Notes under the pieces: model-generated
The model's database searches: none
What the model saw: only the letters and a program-made list of their open reading frames with translations
What the model was told of the DNA's origin: nothing
Part shown: in pieces, positions 35,803 through 46,448 of the stretch
Numbering within the stretch: the first letter of the stretch is position 1
Layout: the number at the start of each line of letters is the position of its first letter
NCBI GenBank assembly: GCA_025360965.1
Contig: JANYBC010000255.1
Location: forward strand, 1-64,000
DNA: 64,000 bases
Direction of reading: 5' to 3'
DNA from: Anaeromyxobacter sp.
Lineage (GTDB): Bacteria; Myxococcota; Myxococcia; Myxococcales; Anaeromyxobacteraceae
Translations under genes and position numbers: made by a program

Positions 35803-36981
35803 CTACAGGATTGGTACCGGCACCAGGTCCCCGGCGTCGGGCATCACGATCACCCGCCCCTGCCCGCCGAGGAGCCTGGCCGCCTCGCTCACCGCCGCCT
35901 CGAGCGACGGCGCATGGCGGGCGTAGGTCTGCTTCACCGTCGCCTCGTCCATCCCCGACACCAGCAGGAGCGTGTATCGCTCCGGAAGGAAGCGGCGGAC
36001 GCCGAGCGCGAAGATCGCCTCGTTGACGGTCTTGAGCGGCCCGGTCCCGCCCGGGCACTCGGCCGCGACGATCACCACCCCGCCATCCTGCAGCAGCAGC
36101 CCGGCCGGCGGCAGCAGCTTGGAGGCCTGGTAGAGGCTCCCCGAGATCGGCAGCGGCGCCGAGACCACCACCATGGGAGCCGGCGCCGCCCGCACCTCCA
36201 CCCAGCGCCGCAGCTGCCGCACCCCCTCGCGGTGGGCCAGCACGATGTCACCAGCCACCGCGCCGGTGATGACGCCTCCGGCCTCGACCACGTTGAGCAT
36301 GAAGGTGTCGCGCCCCAGCCTCCGCGCCGCCTCCTCGAGGTCCTCCCGGCAGGGGTTGAGGTCGGCCCGCCCCAGCGTGCTCCCCGGGTCGGTCTTGAGC
36401 AGGTGGTTCTGCCGGATGTCGGCCTCGGCGCCGAGCCCAGGGAAGATCCCCTTGGTGCCGCCGCCATACCCGGCGAAGTAGTGCGGCTTGATCCGGCCGG
36501 TGGTGACGATCAGGTCGGCCTCGACCAGGCAGCGGTTGACGCGCAGGCGGGTCCCTCGCGAGGTCCGCCCCACCTCGACCAGCTGCGACTCGTCGCGCGA
36601 GTCGTGGTTCACGAGCCGGTGGCGCCGCAGCACTTCGGCCGGCAGCCCCAGCCCCTCCACCGGGCCGGGCTGGTGGGTGCCGTTGGCCACCGCCAGCGTG
36701 AGCTGCGCATCGGGGACGGCCGAGAGCTCGGCGCGCACCGCCGCGTAGAGCTCGGCGCGCGGCTCTTCGCGGGAGGCGTCGGAGACGATCACCACCACCC
36801 GGGTCCTGGAGGTCGCCACCTGGCGCAGCGGCAGGCTGCCGAAGGGGTGGGCCAGCGCCGCCGAGAGCGCGGCGCGCAGGTCGGCGACCGGCGGCGGGGC
36901 CGGCGGCGCCAGCACCTCGGCCTCCAGCCCCTGCGGCAGGGTGAGCGGGAGCGGCCGCGTGCCGTAGGCGAGCTCGATCAC
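35803..36981 (-). CDS. LarA-family protein (nickel-pincer lactate racemase homologue)
   Basis: 392 residues, DUF2088/LarA fold. LarA interconverts D- and L-lactate with a nickel pincer cofactor; many homologues act on other 2-hydroxy acids. Expected landmarks are present: VIVSDASRE, ANGTHQP (catalytic His), NHDSRDE (second His region), GRIKPHYFAGYGGGTKGIFPG (cofactor lysine region) and NPCREDLEE. The cofactor-making genes larB, larC and larE are not in the window. It overlaps plsC by 4 bp, so the two are co-translated in the order plsC then... in transcript order larA comes first, since both are on the minus strand. Confidence 0.85.
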   Translation of the reverse strand: MIELAYGTRPLPLTLPQGLEAEVLAPPAPPPVADLRAALSAALAHPFGSLPLRQVATSRTRVVVIVSDASREEPRAELYAAVRAELSAVPDAQLTLAVANGTHQPGPVEGLGLPAEVLRRHRLVNHDSRDESQLVEVGRTSRGTRLRVNRCLVEADLIVTTGRIKPHYFAGYGGGTKGIFPGLGAEADIRQNHLLKTDPGSTLGRADLNPCREDLEEAARRLGRDTFMLNVVEAGGVITGAVAGDIVLAHREGVRQLRRWVEVRAAPAPMVVVSAPLPISGSLYQASKLLPPAGLLLQDGGVVIVAAECPGGTGPLKTVNEAIFALGVRRFLPERYTLLLVSGMDEATVKQTYARHAPSLEAAVSEAARLLGGQGRVIVMPDAGDLVPVPIL

Positions 36982-37736
36982 CCGACCTCCGGCAGCTCCA
37001 CGGGCGCGGGTGCCATCGCCTCGGGCGGCAGCGTGGCCACGAAGGCGGCGCGCACCCGGTCGCGCAGCGTGCCGGCGTCGGCCTGGGTCATGCCGTCGGT
37101 CGAGATGGGCGGGAGCAGGTGGGCCACCGCGTCGCAGGGCCCCACCGTGGCCCCGCCCTTCCTGAAGCCAGCGGCTGTACCCGAGATCACCACTGGCAGC
37201 ACCGCCACCCCGGCGTCGATGGCCAGCCGGAAGGCCCCCTTCTTGAACGGCAAGAGCCTGGCGTCCCGGGAGCGGGTCCCCTCAGGGAAGATCATCACGT
37301 TCATGCCGCGCCTCAGGTAGGCCCTGGCCCTGGCGACCGCCTCGCCGCCGCTCTCGGGGTCGCCGCGCTTCACGGCCATGTCGCCGGTGAGGCGCAGCAT
37401 CAGGCCGATCCAGGGGACCTTGAAGAGCTCCTCCTTGATGACCCACTTCATCTCGCGCGGCAGGCGGCAGAGCAGCACGATGTCGAGCAGCGACTGGTGG
37501 TTGGCCACCACCACGAACGGTCCACCCTCGGGGGGCCACGTCCCCTCCAGCCGGAAGCTCCAGGGCCGGTAGGTCTTCCCGAGCAGGAAGCCGATGAAGC
37601 GCAGGAACTTCCCCGGCATCACCAGGTTGCGGTCGAACGGCCGCGTCACCACCCAGAGCAGCAGCTGGATGGGCAGGCCGAGCAGGAGGATGACGGCCGC
37701 GGCGGCCCAGCCGAGGTACTCGATGAGCTTGTTCAC
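36978..37736 (-). CDS. plsC: 1-acyl-sn-glycerol-3-phosphate acyltransferase
   Basis: Adds the second acyl chain in phosphatidic acid synthesis. 252 residues with an N-terminal transmembrane segment (about 8-30, AAAVILLLGLPIQLLLWVV), catalytic NHQSLLDI (HX4D), GDMAVKRGD and the substrate-binding FPEGTRSRD. Its first codon region follows the amidase stop by 9 bp and its stop overlaps the LarA gene start by 4 bp. Transcript order on the minus strand is Tat microprotein, amidase, plsC, larA. Confidence 0.93.
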   Translation of the reverse strand: MNKLIEYLGWAAAAVILLLGLPIQLLLWVVTRPFDRNLVMPGKFLRFIGFLLGKTYRPWSFRLEGTWPPEGGPFVVVANHQSLLDIVLLCRLPREMKWVIKEELFKVPWIGLMLRLTGDMAVKRGDPESGGEAVARARAYLRRGMNVMIFPEGTRSRDARLLPFKKGAFRLAIDAGVAVLPVVISGTAAGFRKGGATVGPCDAVAHLLPPISTDGMTQADAGTLRDRVRAAFVATLPPEAMAPAPVELPEVG

Positions 37737-37745
37737 GGGCCCAAC

Positions 37746-39161
37746 TTACAGCGGCGGGCGAAGCAGGTGGTAGTCGCTGCGCTGCTGCAGCCAGGCGCCG
37801 GTCGAGAGCAGCCGCGCCTCGGCGAGCGGCGGCCCGACCAGCTGCGCCGAGACCGGCAGCCCATCGACGAACCCCATGGGCAGCGCCAGCGCCGGCAGGC
37901 CGCAGACGTTCCCGGCGGCCCCGAGCGGATCAGGGAAGTCGAACGCGGCGTCGAAGTTCTCCTCCACCAGCGGCGGCGCCACCGGCAGGTTGGGCGCCAG
38001 CACCAGGTCGTGGCGCTCGAAGAAGGCGGCCATGGCGCGGGTGGCCTCGCCGCGCACCCGCATGGCGCGGACGTAGTCAGTCGAGGTGGCGCGCGGCAGG
38101 TAGTCCTCCGGCCTGCGCGTCCGGTGGGAGGCGTCGGCCAGCTCGCGGGTGCGGCCGCTGCGGATCATCTCCTCGAAGACGCTGGCCGCCTCGGCCTCGA
38201 GGAAGAGCTGCGCCAGCGGCTCCCAGGGCAGGGCCGGGAGCGTGGCCGGCTCCAGCAGCGCCCCGCCCTCCCGCAGCAGACCCTTGAGCCGCTCGAAGGC
38301 CGCCACCGTCCCGGCCGAGAGCAGCGCGGCCGGCACGCCGTCGAAGCCGAGCACCGCCACCCGCAGGCCGGGGGTCAGCTCGGGCCGGACCCGCGGCAGG
38401 GCGGGCGGGGCCTGGATCGAGGAGGGATCGCGCGGGTCCTCGCCGGCCAGCGCCGAGAGCACCAGCGCGCAGTCGACGGCGCTGCGCGCCATGGGGCCGA
38501 GCTTGTCGAGCGTGAAGGAGAGCGGCATGGCGCCGAAGCGAGAGAGCACGCCGTAGGTGGGGCGCAGGCCGGTGACGCCGCAGAATGCGGCCGGGCAGGT
38601 GATCGAGCCCCAGGTCTCCGAGCCGATGGCGAACGGCACCAGTCCGGCGGCCACCGCCGAAGCCGAGCCGGAGGAGGACCCACCGGCCCAGCGGGTCAGG
38701 TCCCACGGCGTCCGGCACGGGCCGATCAGGGAGGCCTGGCCGGTGTGGTAGCCGAGGCCACCGGCCAGCTCGATCATCGAGAGCTTGGCGCAGAGCACGG
38801 CGCCGGCGGCGTCGAGCCGGGTCACCACGGTGGCGTCCTCGGCCGGGACACGGCCGGCGAATGGGCGCGCCCCCCAGGTGGTCGGGATCCCCCTGGTGTC
38901 GACCAGGTCCTTGAGGCCGTAAGGGATGCCATGCAGCGGTCCCCGCCAGGCGCCACGGGCCAGCTCGGCCTCGGCGGCCCGCGCCTGCTCCAGCGCCCGG
39001 TCGGCCGTGAGGGTGATGACGGCGCCGAGTCGCGGCCCGAGCCGCTGCAGCCTCGCCAGGAAGCTCTCGGTGAGCGCCACCGGCGAGAGCTGCCTGGTCC
39101 GCAGCTGCTCGGAGAGCGCGGCCACCCCGGAGAAGAGGACGTCGTCGGGGAGGAGGCTCAT
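37746..39161 (-). CDS. Amidase signature family protein
   Basis: 471 residues. Ser-cisSer-Lys amidase: LHGIPYGLKDLVDT contains the catalytic Lys, GGSSSGSASAVAAG the two serines and the glycine-rich signature, and GSETWGSITCPAAFCGV the oxyanion region. It hydrolyses an amide, but the substrate cannot be predicted; related proteins include GatA, with no gatB or gatC here. The ORF track extends to 40931 but ATG at 39161 fits the family start (MSLLPDDVLFSGVAALSEQL) and overlaps the upstream microprotein stop by 4 bp (ATGA), indicating translational coupling. Confidence 0.9.
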   Translation of the reverse strand: MSLLPDDVLFSGVAALSEQLRTRQLSPVALTESFLARLQRLGPRLGAVITLTADRALEQARAAEAELARGAWRGPLHGIPYGLKDLVDTRGIPTTWGARPFAGRVPAEDATVVTRLDAAGAVLCAKLSMIELAGGLGYHTGQASLIGPCRTPWDLTRWAGGSSSGSASAVAAGLVPFAIGSETWGSITCPAAFCGVTGLRPTYGVLSRFGAMPLSFTLDKLGPMARSAVDCALVLSALAGEDPRDPSSIQAPPALPRVRPELTPGLRVAVLGFDGVPAALLSAGTVAAFERLKGLLREGGALLEPATLPALPWEPLAQLFLEAEAASVFEEMIRSGRTRELADASHRTRRPEDYLPRATSTDYVRAMRVRGEATRAMAAFFERHDLVLAPNLPVAPPLVEENFDAAFDFPDPLGAAGNVCGLPALALPMGFVDGLPVSAQLVGPPLAEARLLSTGAWLQQRSDYHLLRPPL

Positions 39162-39400
39162 CCGCACCGCCCGCGGCCGCCGACGGCCCTGAAGATCATG
39201 GCCGGCTCGACCGAGGTGGCGAGCGGCACGGCGCGCAGGGCCTCGAGCGGCTCGAGCGCGGCGGCCGCGGACGACGGGCCGGCCGCGGGCTCTCGGGCCG
39301 GGCCGACGCCGACGGTGGCGCAGCCGGCGGCCAGCGGGGCGAGGGCGGCGAGCTGGAGGAACCGGCGGCGAGAGGCGGTGGGTGAGCTGGGATCGGACAT
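39158..39400 (-). CDS. Small twin-arginine signal protein coupled to the amidase
   Basis: 80 residues. SRRRFLQLAALAPLAAGC combines a Tat motif with a lipobox-like LAAGC, so it should be exported folded and perhaps lipidated. After cleavage only about 55 residues remain, with no recognised domain and a conserved-looking LEALRAVPLATSVEPAMIFRA. Its TGA overlaps the amidase ATG by 4 bp, so it is made in step with a protein that lacks its own export signal. It could be an exported partner of a larger system, or a leader whose main use is coupling. Function unknown. Confidence 0.7.
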   Translation of the reverse strand: MSDPSSPTASRRRFLQLAALAPLAAGCATVGVGPAREPAAGPSSAAAALEPLEALRAVPLATSVEPAMIFRAVGGRGRCG

Positions 39401-39433
39401 GGCCGGAGCCTAACGCGGGGCCGCGGGGGCCCG

Positions 39434-40726
39434 CTACGTCGTGGCGCGGCCTGGCCGGAGCTGGGAGGGGTAGATGCTGCGCCGGCCGGAGACCACCCAG
39501 GCGATGACGCAGACCACCACCACGTGCGGGAAGGCGCCGGCGCCCAGCAGCTCGAGCGCCATGATGGAGAGGGCCAGCGGGGTGTTGGAGGCGGCGGCGA
39601 AGACGGCCGCCATCCCGACGCCGGCCGCCAGCTCCAGCGGCAGCCCGAGCAGCCGCCCCATGAGGTTGCCGAGCGCCGCGCCGATGAAGAAGAGCGGCGT
39701 CACCTCGCCGCCGAGGAAGCCGAAGCCGATGGTGACCGCGGTGAAGAGCAGCTTCCAGGCGAAGGCCGAGGCCGGCAAGGCCGGATCGGTGAAGGCGCGC
39801 AGGATGCCCGGGACGCCGAGTCCGAGGTAGTCGGAGCTGCCGGCCACCTTCCAGAGCAGCAGCACGGCCACGCCGCCGAGGAAGAGGCGCGCCGGGGCGA
39901 AGGGGACGCGCCGCTCGGCCTGCCGCTTGAGCCCGTGGGTCAGCTCGATGAAGAGGGCGGCCGCCAGCGCCATGGCCACTGCGAAGACCACCCAGGTCCC
40001 GAGCAGCGGCAGGTCGAGGGAGAGTTGCGGCGCCGCGGGGTAGGCGGTGTGGACGATGCCGAGCCGCCGGGTGACCAGGTCGCCGACCAGCGACGCCGCC
40101 AGCGCCGGCACCAGGGCCCCGTACTCGATCCGCCCCAGCACCACGAACTCGAGGCCGAAGATCGCGCCGGCGATGGGCGTGCCGAAGACCGAGCCGAAGC
40201 CGCCCGCCACGCCGGCGGCCAGCAGCTGCCGGCGCAGCGGCGCCGGGAGCCTGAGCCGGTGCGAGAGCCAGTCGGTGAGGCTGGCCCCCATCTGCACGGC
40301 GGTGCCCTCGCGGCCGGCGCTGCCGCCGAAGAGGTGCGTCACCACCGTGCCGCCCAGGACCAGCGGCGCCATGCGGAACGGGAGCTCGGGACCGTCGTCG
40401 TGGATGGTGTCGATCACCAGGCTGTTGCCGGCCTGCACCGCCTGGCCGTAGCGCTGCTGGATCCAGCCGAGCCCGAGCCCGGCCAGCGGGAGCGCGTAGA
40501 TGATCTGCTCGTGGCCGGTGCGGAACCCGGTGGCCAACTCCAGCAGCCAGAGGAAGAGGGCCGAGCCGGCACCGCAGACGGCCCCGACCAGCGCACCGAG
40601 CAGGAGCCAGCGGAGCAGCGCCACCAGGTGGTCCCACCGCGCGCCGAGCTGGAGGCCTGGCGCTGCGGCGGGCGCCGGAGCCGGCCTCGCTGTCGACGGA
40701 GAGTGTGGCTCGGCGGGAGCGGTCAC
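39434..40726 (-). CDS. ClC-family chloride channel/transporter
   Basis: 430-residue polytopic membrane protein. ClC filter motifs are present: GGSAGREGTAVQMGA (GxxGxE-type, with the gating-type Glu), GFGSVFGTPIAGAIFGLE, and GFLGGEVTPLFFIGAALGN. The motif starting the filter reads GGSAGREG where GSGIP is usual in helix D; a clear GSGIP was not found, so ion preference is uncertain. No CBS domains. GTG start at 40726. It stands 33 bp upstream of the Tat microprotein gene and may lead that operon. Confidence 0.85.
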   Translation of the reverse strand: MTAPAEPHSPSTARPAPAPAAAPGLQLGARWDHLVALLRWLLLGALVGAVCGAGSALFLWLLELATGFRTGHEQIIYALPLAGLGLGWIQQRYGQAVQAGNSLVIDTIHDDGPELPFRMAPLVLGGTVVTHLFGGSAGREGTAVQMGASLTDWLSHRLRLPAPLRRQLLAAGVAGGFGSVFGTPIAGAIFGLEFVVLGRIEYGALVPALAASLVGDLVTRRLGIVHTAYPAAPQLSLDLPLLGTWVVFAVAMALAAALFIELTHGLKRQAERRVPFAPARLFLGGVAVLLLWKVAGSSDYLGLGVPGILRAFTDPALPASAFAWKLLFTAVTIGFGFLGGEVTPLFFIGAALGNLMGRLLGLPLELAAGVGMAAVFAAASNTPLALSIMALELLGAGAFPHVVVVCVIAWVVSGRRSIYPSQLRPGRATT

Positions 40727-41066
40727 GGTGCGGGATGCGCTCCCGGCCCGGCGGGTGAGGGCGCAGGGAGCACGCTAACACGCGGATCTCCGTGTCGCCC
40801 GCTTCGCGCTCCTGCGTGCGCCTCGACGCGGCTGGCGCCGGCCACGGCCGGTGGCGCCCTGCGTCAACCGAGTCAGAACCGTGGATTGGCGTCGCCGCGC
40901 GCGCACCAGCGCAGCCTGCTGATTCCTTCACCCACCGATGATGTCGAGTTGTGCAAAAGGCGTGCCTCGACTCCCTGCTCCCTTGACACGCTAGTCCGAT
41001 GGGGGTTTTCTCCCCGCCCTACAAACACGAGCGAGCCTCACAACCCCACGTCTCCGAGGACGAGCG
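40727..41066. other. 340-bp divergent gap between the ClC gene and maeB
   Basis: No gene is seen. It must hold promoters for both flanking genes. TTGACA occurs at 40983-40988 on the plus strand but lacks a good -10 at 16-18 bp. A GC hairpin-like element at about 40831-40855 (GGCGCCGGCC...GGTGGCGCC) resembles, in reverse, the elements at 11777 and 34783. GAGGACGAG before the maeB ATG is a reasonable ribosome site. Confidence 0.4.
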
Positions 41067-43382
<2,316 letters not shown>

Positions 43383-43387
43383 CATCA

Positions 43388-43422
43388 AGACCTGCTCCTC
43401 CTCAAGGGGAGCAGGTCTCTTC
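43388..43422 (+). terminator. Rho-independent terminator after maeB
   Basis: AGACCTGCTCC (43388-43398) pairs perfectly with GGAGCAGGTCT (43408-43418), an 11-bp stem with a 9-nt loop, followed by a short CTTC tail. It is the clearest intrinsic terminator in the window. Confidence 0.8.
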
Positions 43423-43506
43423 ATGTCGGAGGCCGCTCCTTCAGCACCCCGGCCTGGGTCCTGCTTCATCCTTGTCCACCCCAGCACGGGGGCGGTAGGG
43501 GACGCC

Positions 43507-43596
43507 TCAAGTCTGGATGCCCAACCTGGGGAAGATCCAGGTCTGGAGCACCCACCAGCCGGCGACGAAGAGGACCAGCTGCAGCAGGTCGTTCAC
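43507..43596 (-). CDS. 29-residue single-pass membrane microprotein coupled to the DUF302 gene
   Basis: Too short for the ORF track. The frame starts with GTG at 43596, which overlaps the TGA stop of the DUF302 gene by 4 bp (GTGA), and ends at TGA 43507-43509. The peptide, VNDLLQLVLFVAGWWVLQTW plus a short RLG tail, is almost entirely one hydrophobic helix. The coupled start and coherent hydrophobic composition make it likely to be translated. It could anchor or partner the DUF302 protein. No homologue is recognised. Confidence 0.5.
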   Translation of the reverse strand: MNDLLQLVLFVAGWWVLQTWIFPRLGIQT

Positions 43597-43985
43597 GTGA
43601 CCAGCCCGCTGAGCGCCCGGTGGAGCTGCGCGCGCACGTCGCCGGCCAGCACCTTGAACCGCTCGTCCTGCCCGGCCAGGGTCTTGAGCGGGTCGACGGC
43701 GGTCACCACCGTGCTGCCGTCGTTGGCCTCGTAGACCACGACGTTGCAGGGCAGCAGCACGCCGACCCCGAGATCCATGCCGAGCGCCTCGAGGGCGAAG
43801 TTGGGGTTGCAGGCGCCGAGGATCTGGTAGCGCCGGAAGTCGACGCCCAGCTTCTCCTTCATGGTCGCCTTGATGTCGATGCGGGTGAGGATGCCGAACC
43901 CCTCGGCCTTGAGCCGCTCGGGCACCTGCGCCAGCACCTCGTCGTACTTCGCCTTCAGCTTCCAGCTCATCCCCAGCTCGGCCAT
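43593..43985 (-). CDS. DUF302 family protein
   Basis: 130 residues, single DUF302 domain: KYDEVLAQVPERLKAEGFGILTRIDI and YQILGACNPNFALEALGMDLGVGVLLPCNVVVY, with the typical LGACNP and LLPCN motifs. Proteins of this type are common beside sulfur, redox and respiratory genes but their biochemical role is unclear. The two conserved Cys suggest redox or metal binding. A strong GGGAGGAGAG ribosome site precedes the ATG. Followed by the coupled 29-residue membrane peptide. Confidence 0.88.
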   Translation of the reverse strand: MAELGMSWKLKAKYDEVLAQVPERLKAEGFGILTRIDIKATMKEKLGVDFRRYQILGACNPNFALEALGMDLGVGVLLPCNVVVYEANDGSTVVTAVDPLKTLAGQDERFKVLAGDVRAQLHRALSGLVT

Positions 43986-44067
43986 TGATCTCTCCTCCCA
44001 GGTGGGAGCCTGCTCCTCGAGGGGAGGTTCGCGCCTGCTCCCTTCTGGGGTGGAGGGACGATCGGGC

Positions 44068-45660
44068 CTAGAGCGCCACCCGCAGCGCCACGCCGAGGTC
44101 GAGCACTGGCACCCCGACGGTGATGGGGACCGGCGGGAGCCCGGCGCCGCCGGCGTCGGCGCCCACCGTGCCGCCGAAGCGGAACTCGCCCCACTGGTGG
44201 CCGACGTGGCCGGCCACGAAGGTCTCGAGCCGCAGCCAGGTGTTGAGCTTCACCGAGTGGTCGAGCCGCACCAGCCCGGAGCCGTCAGAGAGGCTCCCGA
44301 GCGCGCTCAGGGTGAAGGTGGTGTCGTTCCAGCGCCCCGGCGCCGGGAGGTAGAGGTAGAGGCCGAGGTACTGGCGGGCCAGGGAGAAGGGGAGGAAGGC
44401 GGGGCGCCGGTCGGGCGTGTCGCGCTGGCCGGGAATGCCGTGCAGGTTGGGCAACGCCAGCAGGTAGGGGTAGAGGTCGGCCGAAGCGTAGCCGGAGGCG
44501 TCGTAGGAGTACTCGGCGCCCACCGTGAGGGTGTCCTGGTCGGAGTACTTCCAGCTCCACTCGGCGCCGACCACCGCCGCCGGGGTCAGGTTGGTGAACT
44601 GCTCGACCCGATAGCGGTCGAAGACGCCGGCGGCCGGGTCGGCCCCGGGGACCAGCTCCCAGCGCGGGGCGTCGCGCCCCTTGCGCAGCGCCAGCTCGAA
44701 GCGGAGATCGAGCTCGCCGAGCGGGAAGGAGCCGTCGGCGCCGAAGCGCGGCGCGTGGCCCTTCTGCGCCATGCCGTCGACCGCCAGCTCGACGTTGCCG
44801 AGCACCACCTCGGCGCGGCCGCCGTAGCCGACCTGGCCCAGCGTCGAGATGGTGGTGACGGTGCCGTCGGGCTGAAGCCCGCCGGAGAGGTCCTCGAGCA
44901 AGGCGATGCCGTAGAGGTTCCAGCCGCGCTTCTCCCAGGGGAGATGGGCCTTCACCATGGTGACGCCGCTGCGCTCGTCGAACTGGGTGAGCGGGTTGCG
45001 GCGGGTCGGGTGGAGGTAGTCGGTCGGGTTCCAGAAGCAGCCGGTGCCCCACTTGACGTGCTGCTTCCCTGCGGTGACGAAGACGGTCCGGCCGAGATCG
45101 AAGTTGATCCAGAGCTGGTCGAGCAGACTGCGCGTGGTCTGGGCGGCGGGGGCGCTGCCGAGCAGGGCGGCCTGGGCGCCTGCGCCTGCACCGGCGCCGA
45201 TGCTGGTGCCTCCGAGCGACGGGTCGTAGAGGAGCCGCCCCAGCGCGAAGGCCCGCACCCGGTCGTTGGGCCGGGCGTCGAGGTAGACGTCGAGCAGCGC
45301 CGGGGCGGAGAAGGCCCACGCAGATGGGGGCGTGCCGCGGGTCCAGCTGCTGACGGCGCGCAGATAGGCGAGGCCGCCGAGCTTGAGCCAGTCTTCCCGC
45401 TCGCCGCTGATCAGGCCGGTGGCGCGCGGGCTGGTCCCCTCCCCCAGCAACTCGTCGCCGCGGCTGTCGGACGCAGGGGCCGGAGCCGGGGTGGCGGGCG
45501 GGGCGGGCGCCGGGACCGCGGTCGGGGCCGGGTCGCCGAACAGCTCGGCCTCGTCAGGCCGCGGCTGGGCCCGGGTGGCGCCCAGCGGCGCAGCGGCCAG
45601 CAGGGCGGCGGCGCAGAGGGTGAGGGCGGCGGGCCGCCGGCTCGGGGCGGGCGCGCTCAC
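44068..45660 (-). CDS. Outer-membrane beta-barrel protein of the export operon
   Basis: 530 residues. GTG at 45660 overlaps the LolA-like gene stop by 4 bp (GTGA) and gives a signal peptide (ALTLCAAALLAAAPLGATRA). A Pro/Ala-rich spacer follows. From about residue 85 the chain alternates polar and hydrophobic residues in strands ending in aromatic pairs (YLGLYLYLPAPG, ELDLRFELALR, WSWKYSDQDTLTVGAEYSYD), and ends in LGVALRVAL, as in outer-membrane barrels. No named family is recognised. As last gene of the ABC/LolA-like operon it is likely the outer-membrane end of that path, either channel or client. Confidence 0.7.
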   Translation of the reverse strand: MSAPAPSRRPAALTLCAAALLAAAPLGATRAQPRPDEAELFGDPAPTAVPAPAPPATPAPAPASDSRGDELLGEGTSPRATGLISGEREDWLKLGGLAYLRAVSSWTRGTPPSAWAFSAPALLDVYLDARPNDRVRAFALGRLLYDPSLGGTSIGAGAGAGAQAALLGSAPAAQTTRSLLDQLWINFDLGRTVFVTAGKQHVKWGTGCFWNPTDYLHPTRRNPLTQFDERSGVTMVKAHLPWEKRGWNLYGIALLEDLSGGLQPDGTVTTISTLGQVGYGGRAEVVLGNVELAVDGMAQKGHAPRFGADGSFPLGELDLRFELALRKGRDAPRWELVPGADPAAGVFDRYRVEQFTNLTPAAVVGAEWSWKYSDQDTLTVGAEYSYDASGYASADLYPYLLALPNLHGIPGQRDTPDRRPAFLPFSLARQYLGLYLYLPAPGRWNDTTFTLSALGSLSDGSGLVRLDHSVKLNTWLRLETFVAGHVGHQWGEFRFGGTVGADAGGAGLPPVPITVGVPVLDLGVALRVAL

Positions 45661-46448
45661 CGGCTCCTCGACTCCAGCCAGGCCTTCGTGAAGAGGTTGG
45701 CCTCCAGCGGCCGCAGGTCGATCTCCTTGATCAGCACCAGCGTCTGGTTCCCCTTCTCGATCTCGTCGAAGAAGCGCATCTCCTCGGGGTACCAGACGTC
45801 GGTCCCCTTGGACGGCGAGAGCACCTTCTTCCACTTCGGGTAGTAGGCGGTCCGCATCAGCTTGCCGGAGAGCGCCAGCTCCTGGCGCTTCAAGATGTTC
45901 TGGGTGGCCTGGTCGACCCAGAGCTCCAGCTGCGGGAAGGCCACGTCGACGCCGGCCTTCACCCTGAGGGAGAGGTGCCAGGCCTGGTACTTGCCGAGCG
46001 CCGCCGCGCCGACGTAGGTGGCGTCGTACTCGTCGGCCAGCTTCGACTCGGCCAGGTCGCCGCGCCGGGTGTCGGTGCCGCCGATCCGCTCGCGCTCGGT
46101 GCGCCGCTCCCAGCGCCCGGTCGAGGGGTCGTACATCCAGAGGTTCTTCTCGATGCGCAGGTAGCCCTTGCCGGCCTCGGCCTTGGGCTTGGTGAAGAGG
46201 AAGAGCTGCTTGTCGTCGGCGTCGCGCCGGTAGACCAGCAGCTCGGAGACCACGTCGGTCTTCCCCTTCTCCTTGGCCTCCATGTAGCAGAGGGCCTTCC
46301 AGTCGCCCTGGTTGCGCTGGCGGTCGTCGATGAGCCTCACCAGGCTGGCGAGCCCGGCGGGCGTGGCCGGATCCGGGGCGGCGGCGAGGGCCGGCGCGGC
46401 GGCGGCGGAGAGCAGCAGGACGGCGAGCAGGCGGTGCATGGCGTTCAC
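45657..46448 (-). CDS. LolA-like outer-membrane lipoprotein-sorting protein
   Basis: 263 residues with a signal peptide (MHRLLAVLLLSAAAAPALAA). The mature part is of the LolA-like beta-sheet type found next to MacB-type permeases (LVYRRDADDKQLFLFTKPKAEAGKGYL, LWMYDPSTGRWER, ELWVDQATQNILKRQELALSGKLMRTAYYPKW). It probably carries a hydrophobic cargo across the periplasm from the permeases to the outer membrane. GTG at 46448 overlaps the permease stop by 4 bp. Its own stop overlaps the barrel gene start. The tight coupling implies fixed stoichiometry. Confidence 0.8.
   Translation of the reverse strand: MNAMHRLLAVLLLSAAAAPALAAAPDPATPAGLASLVRLIDDRQRNQGDWKALCYMEAKEKGKTDVVSELLVYRRDADDKQLFLFTKPKAEAGKGYLRIEKNLWMYDPSTGRWERRTERERIGGTDTRRGDLAESKLADEYDATYVGAAALGKYQAWHLSLRVKAGVDVAFPQLELWVDQATQNILKRQELALSGKLMRTAYYPKWKKVLSPSKGTDVWYPEEMRFFDEIEKGNQTLVLIKEIDLRPLEANLFTKAWLESRSR

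Noticed and set aside
43423-43734. 103-residue plus-strand ORF near the DUF302 gene
   Set aside because: Ser/Arg/Pro-rich shadow of the minus-strand DUF302 frame.
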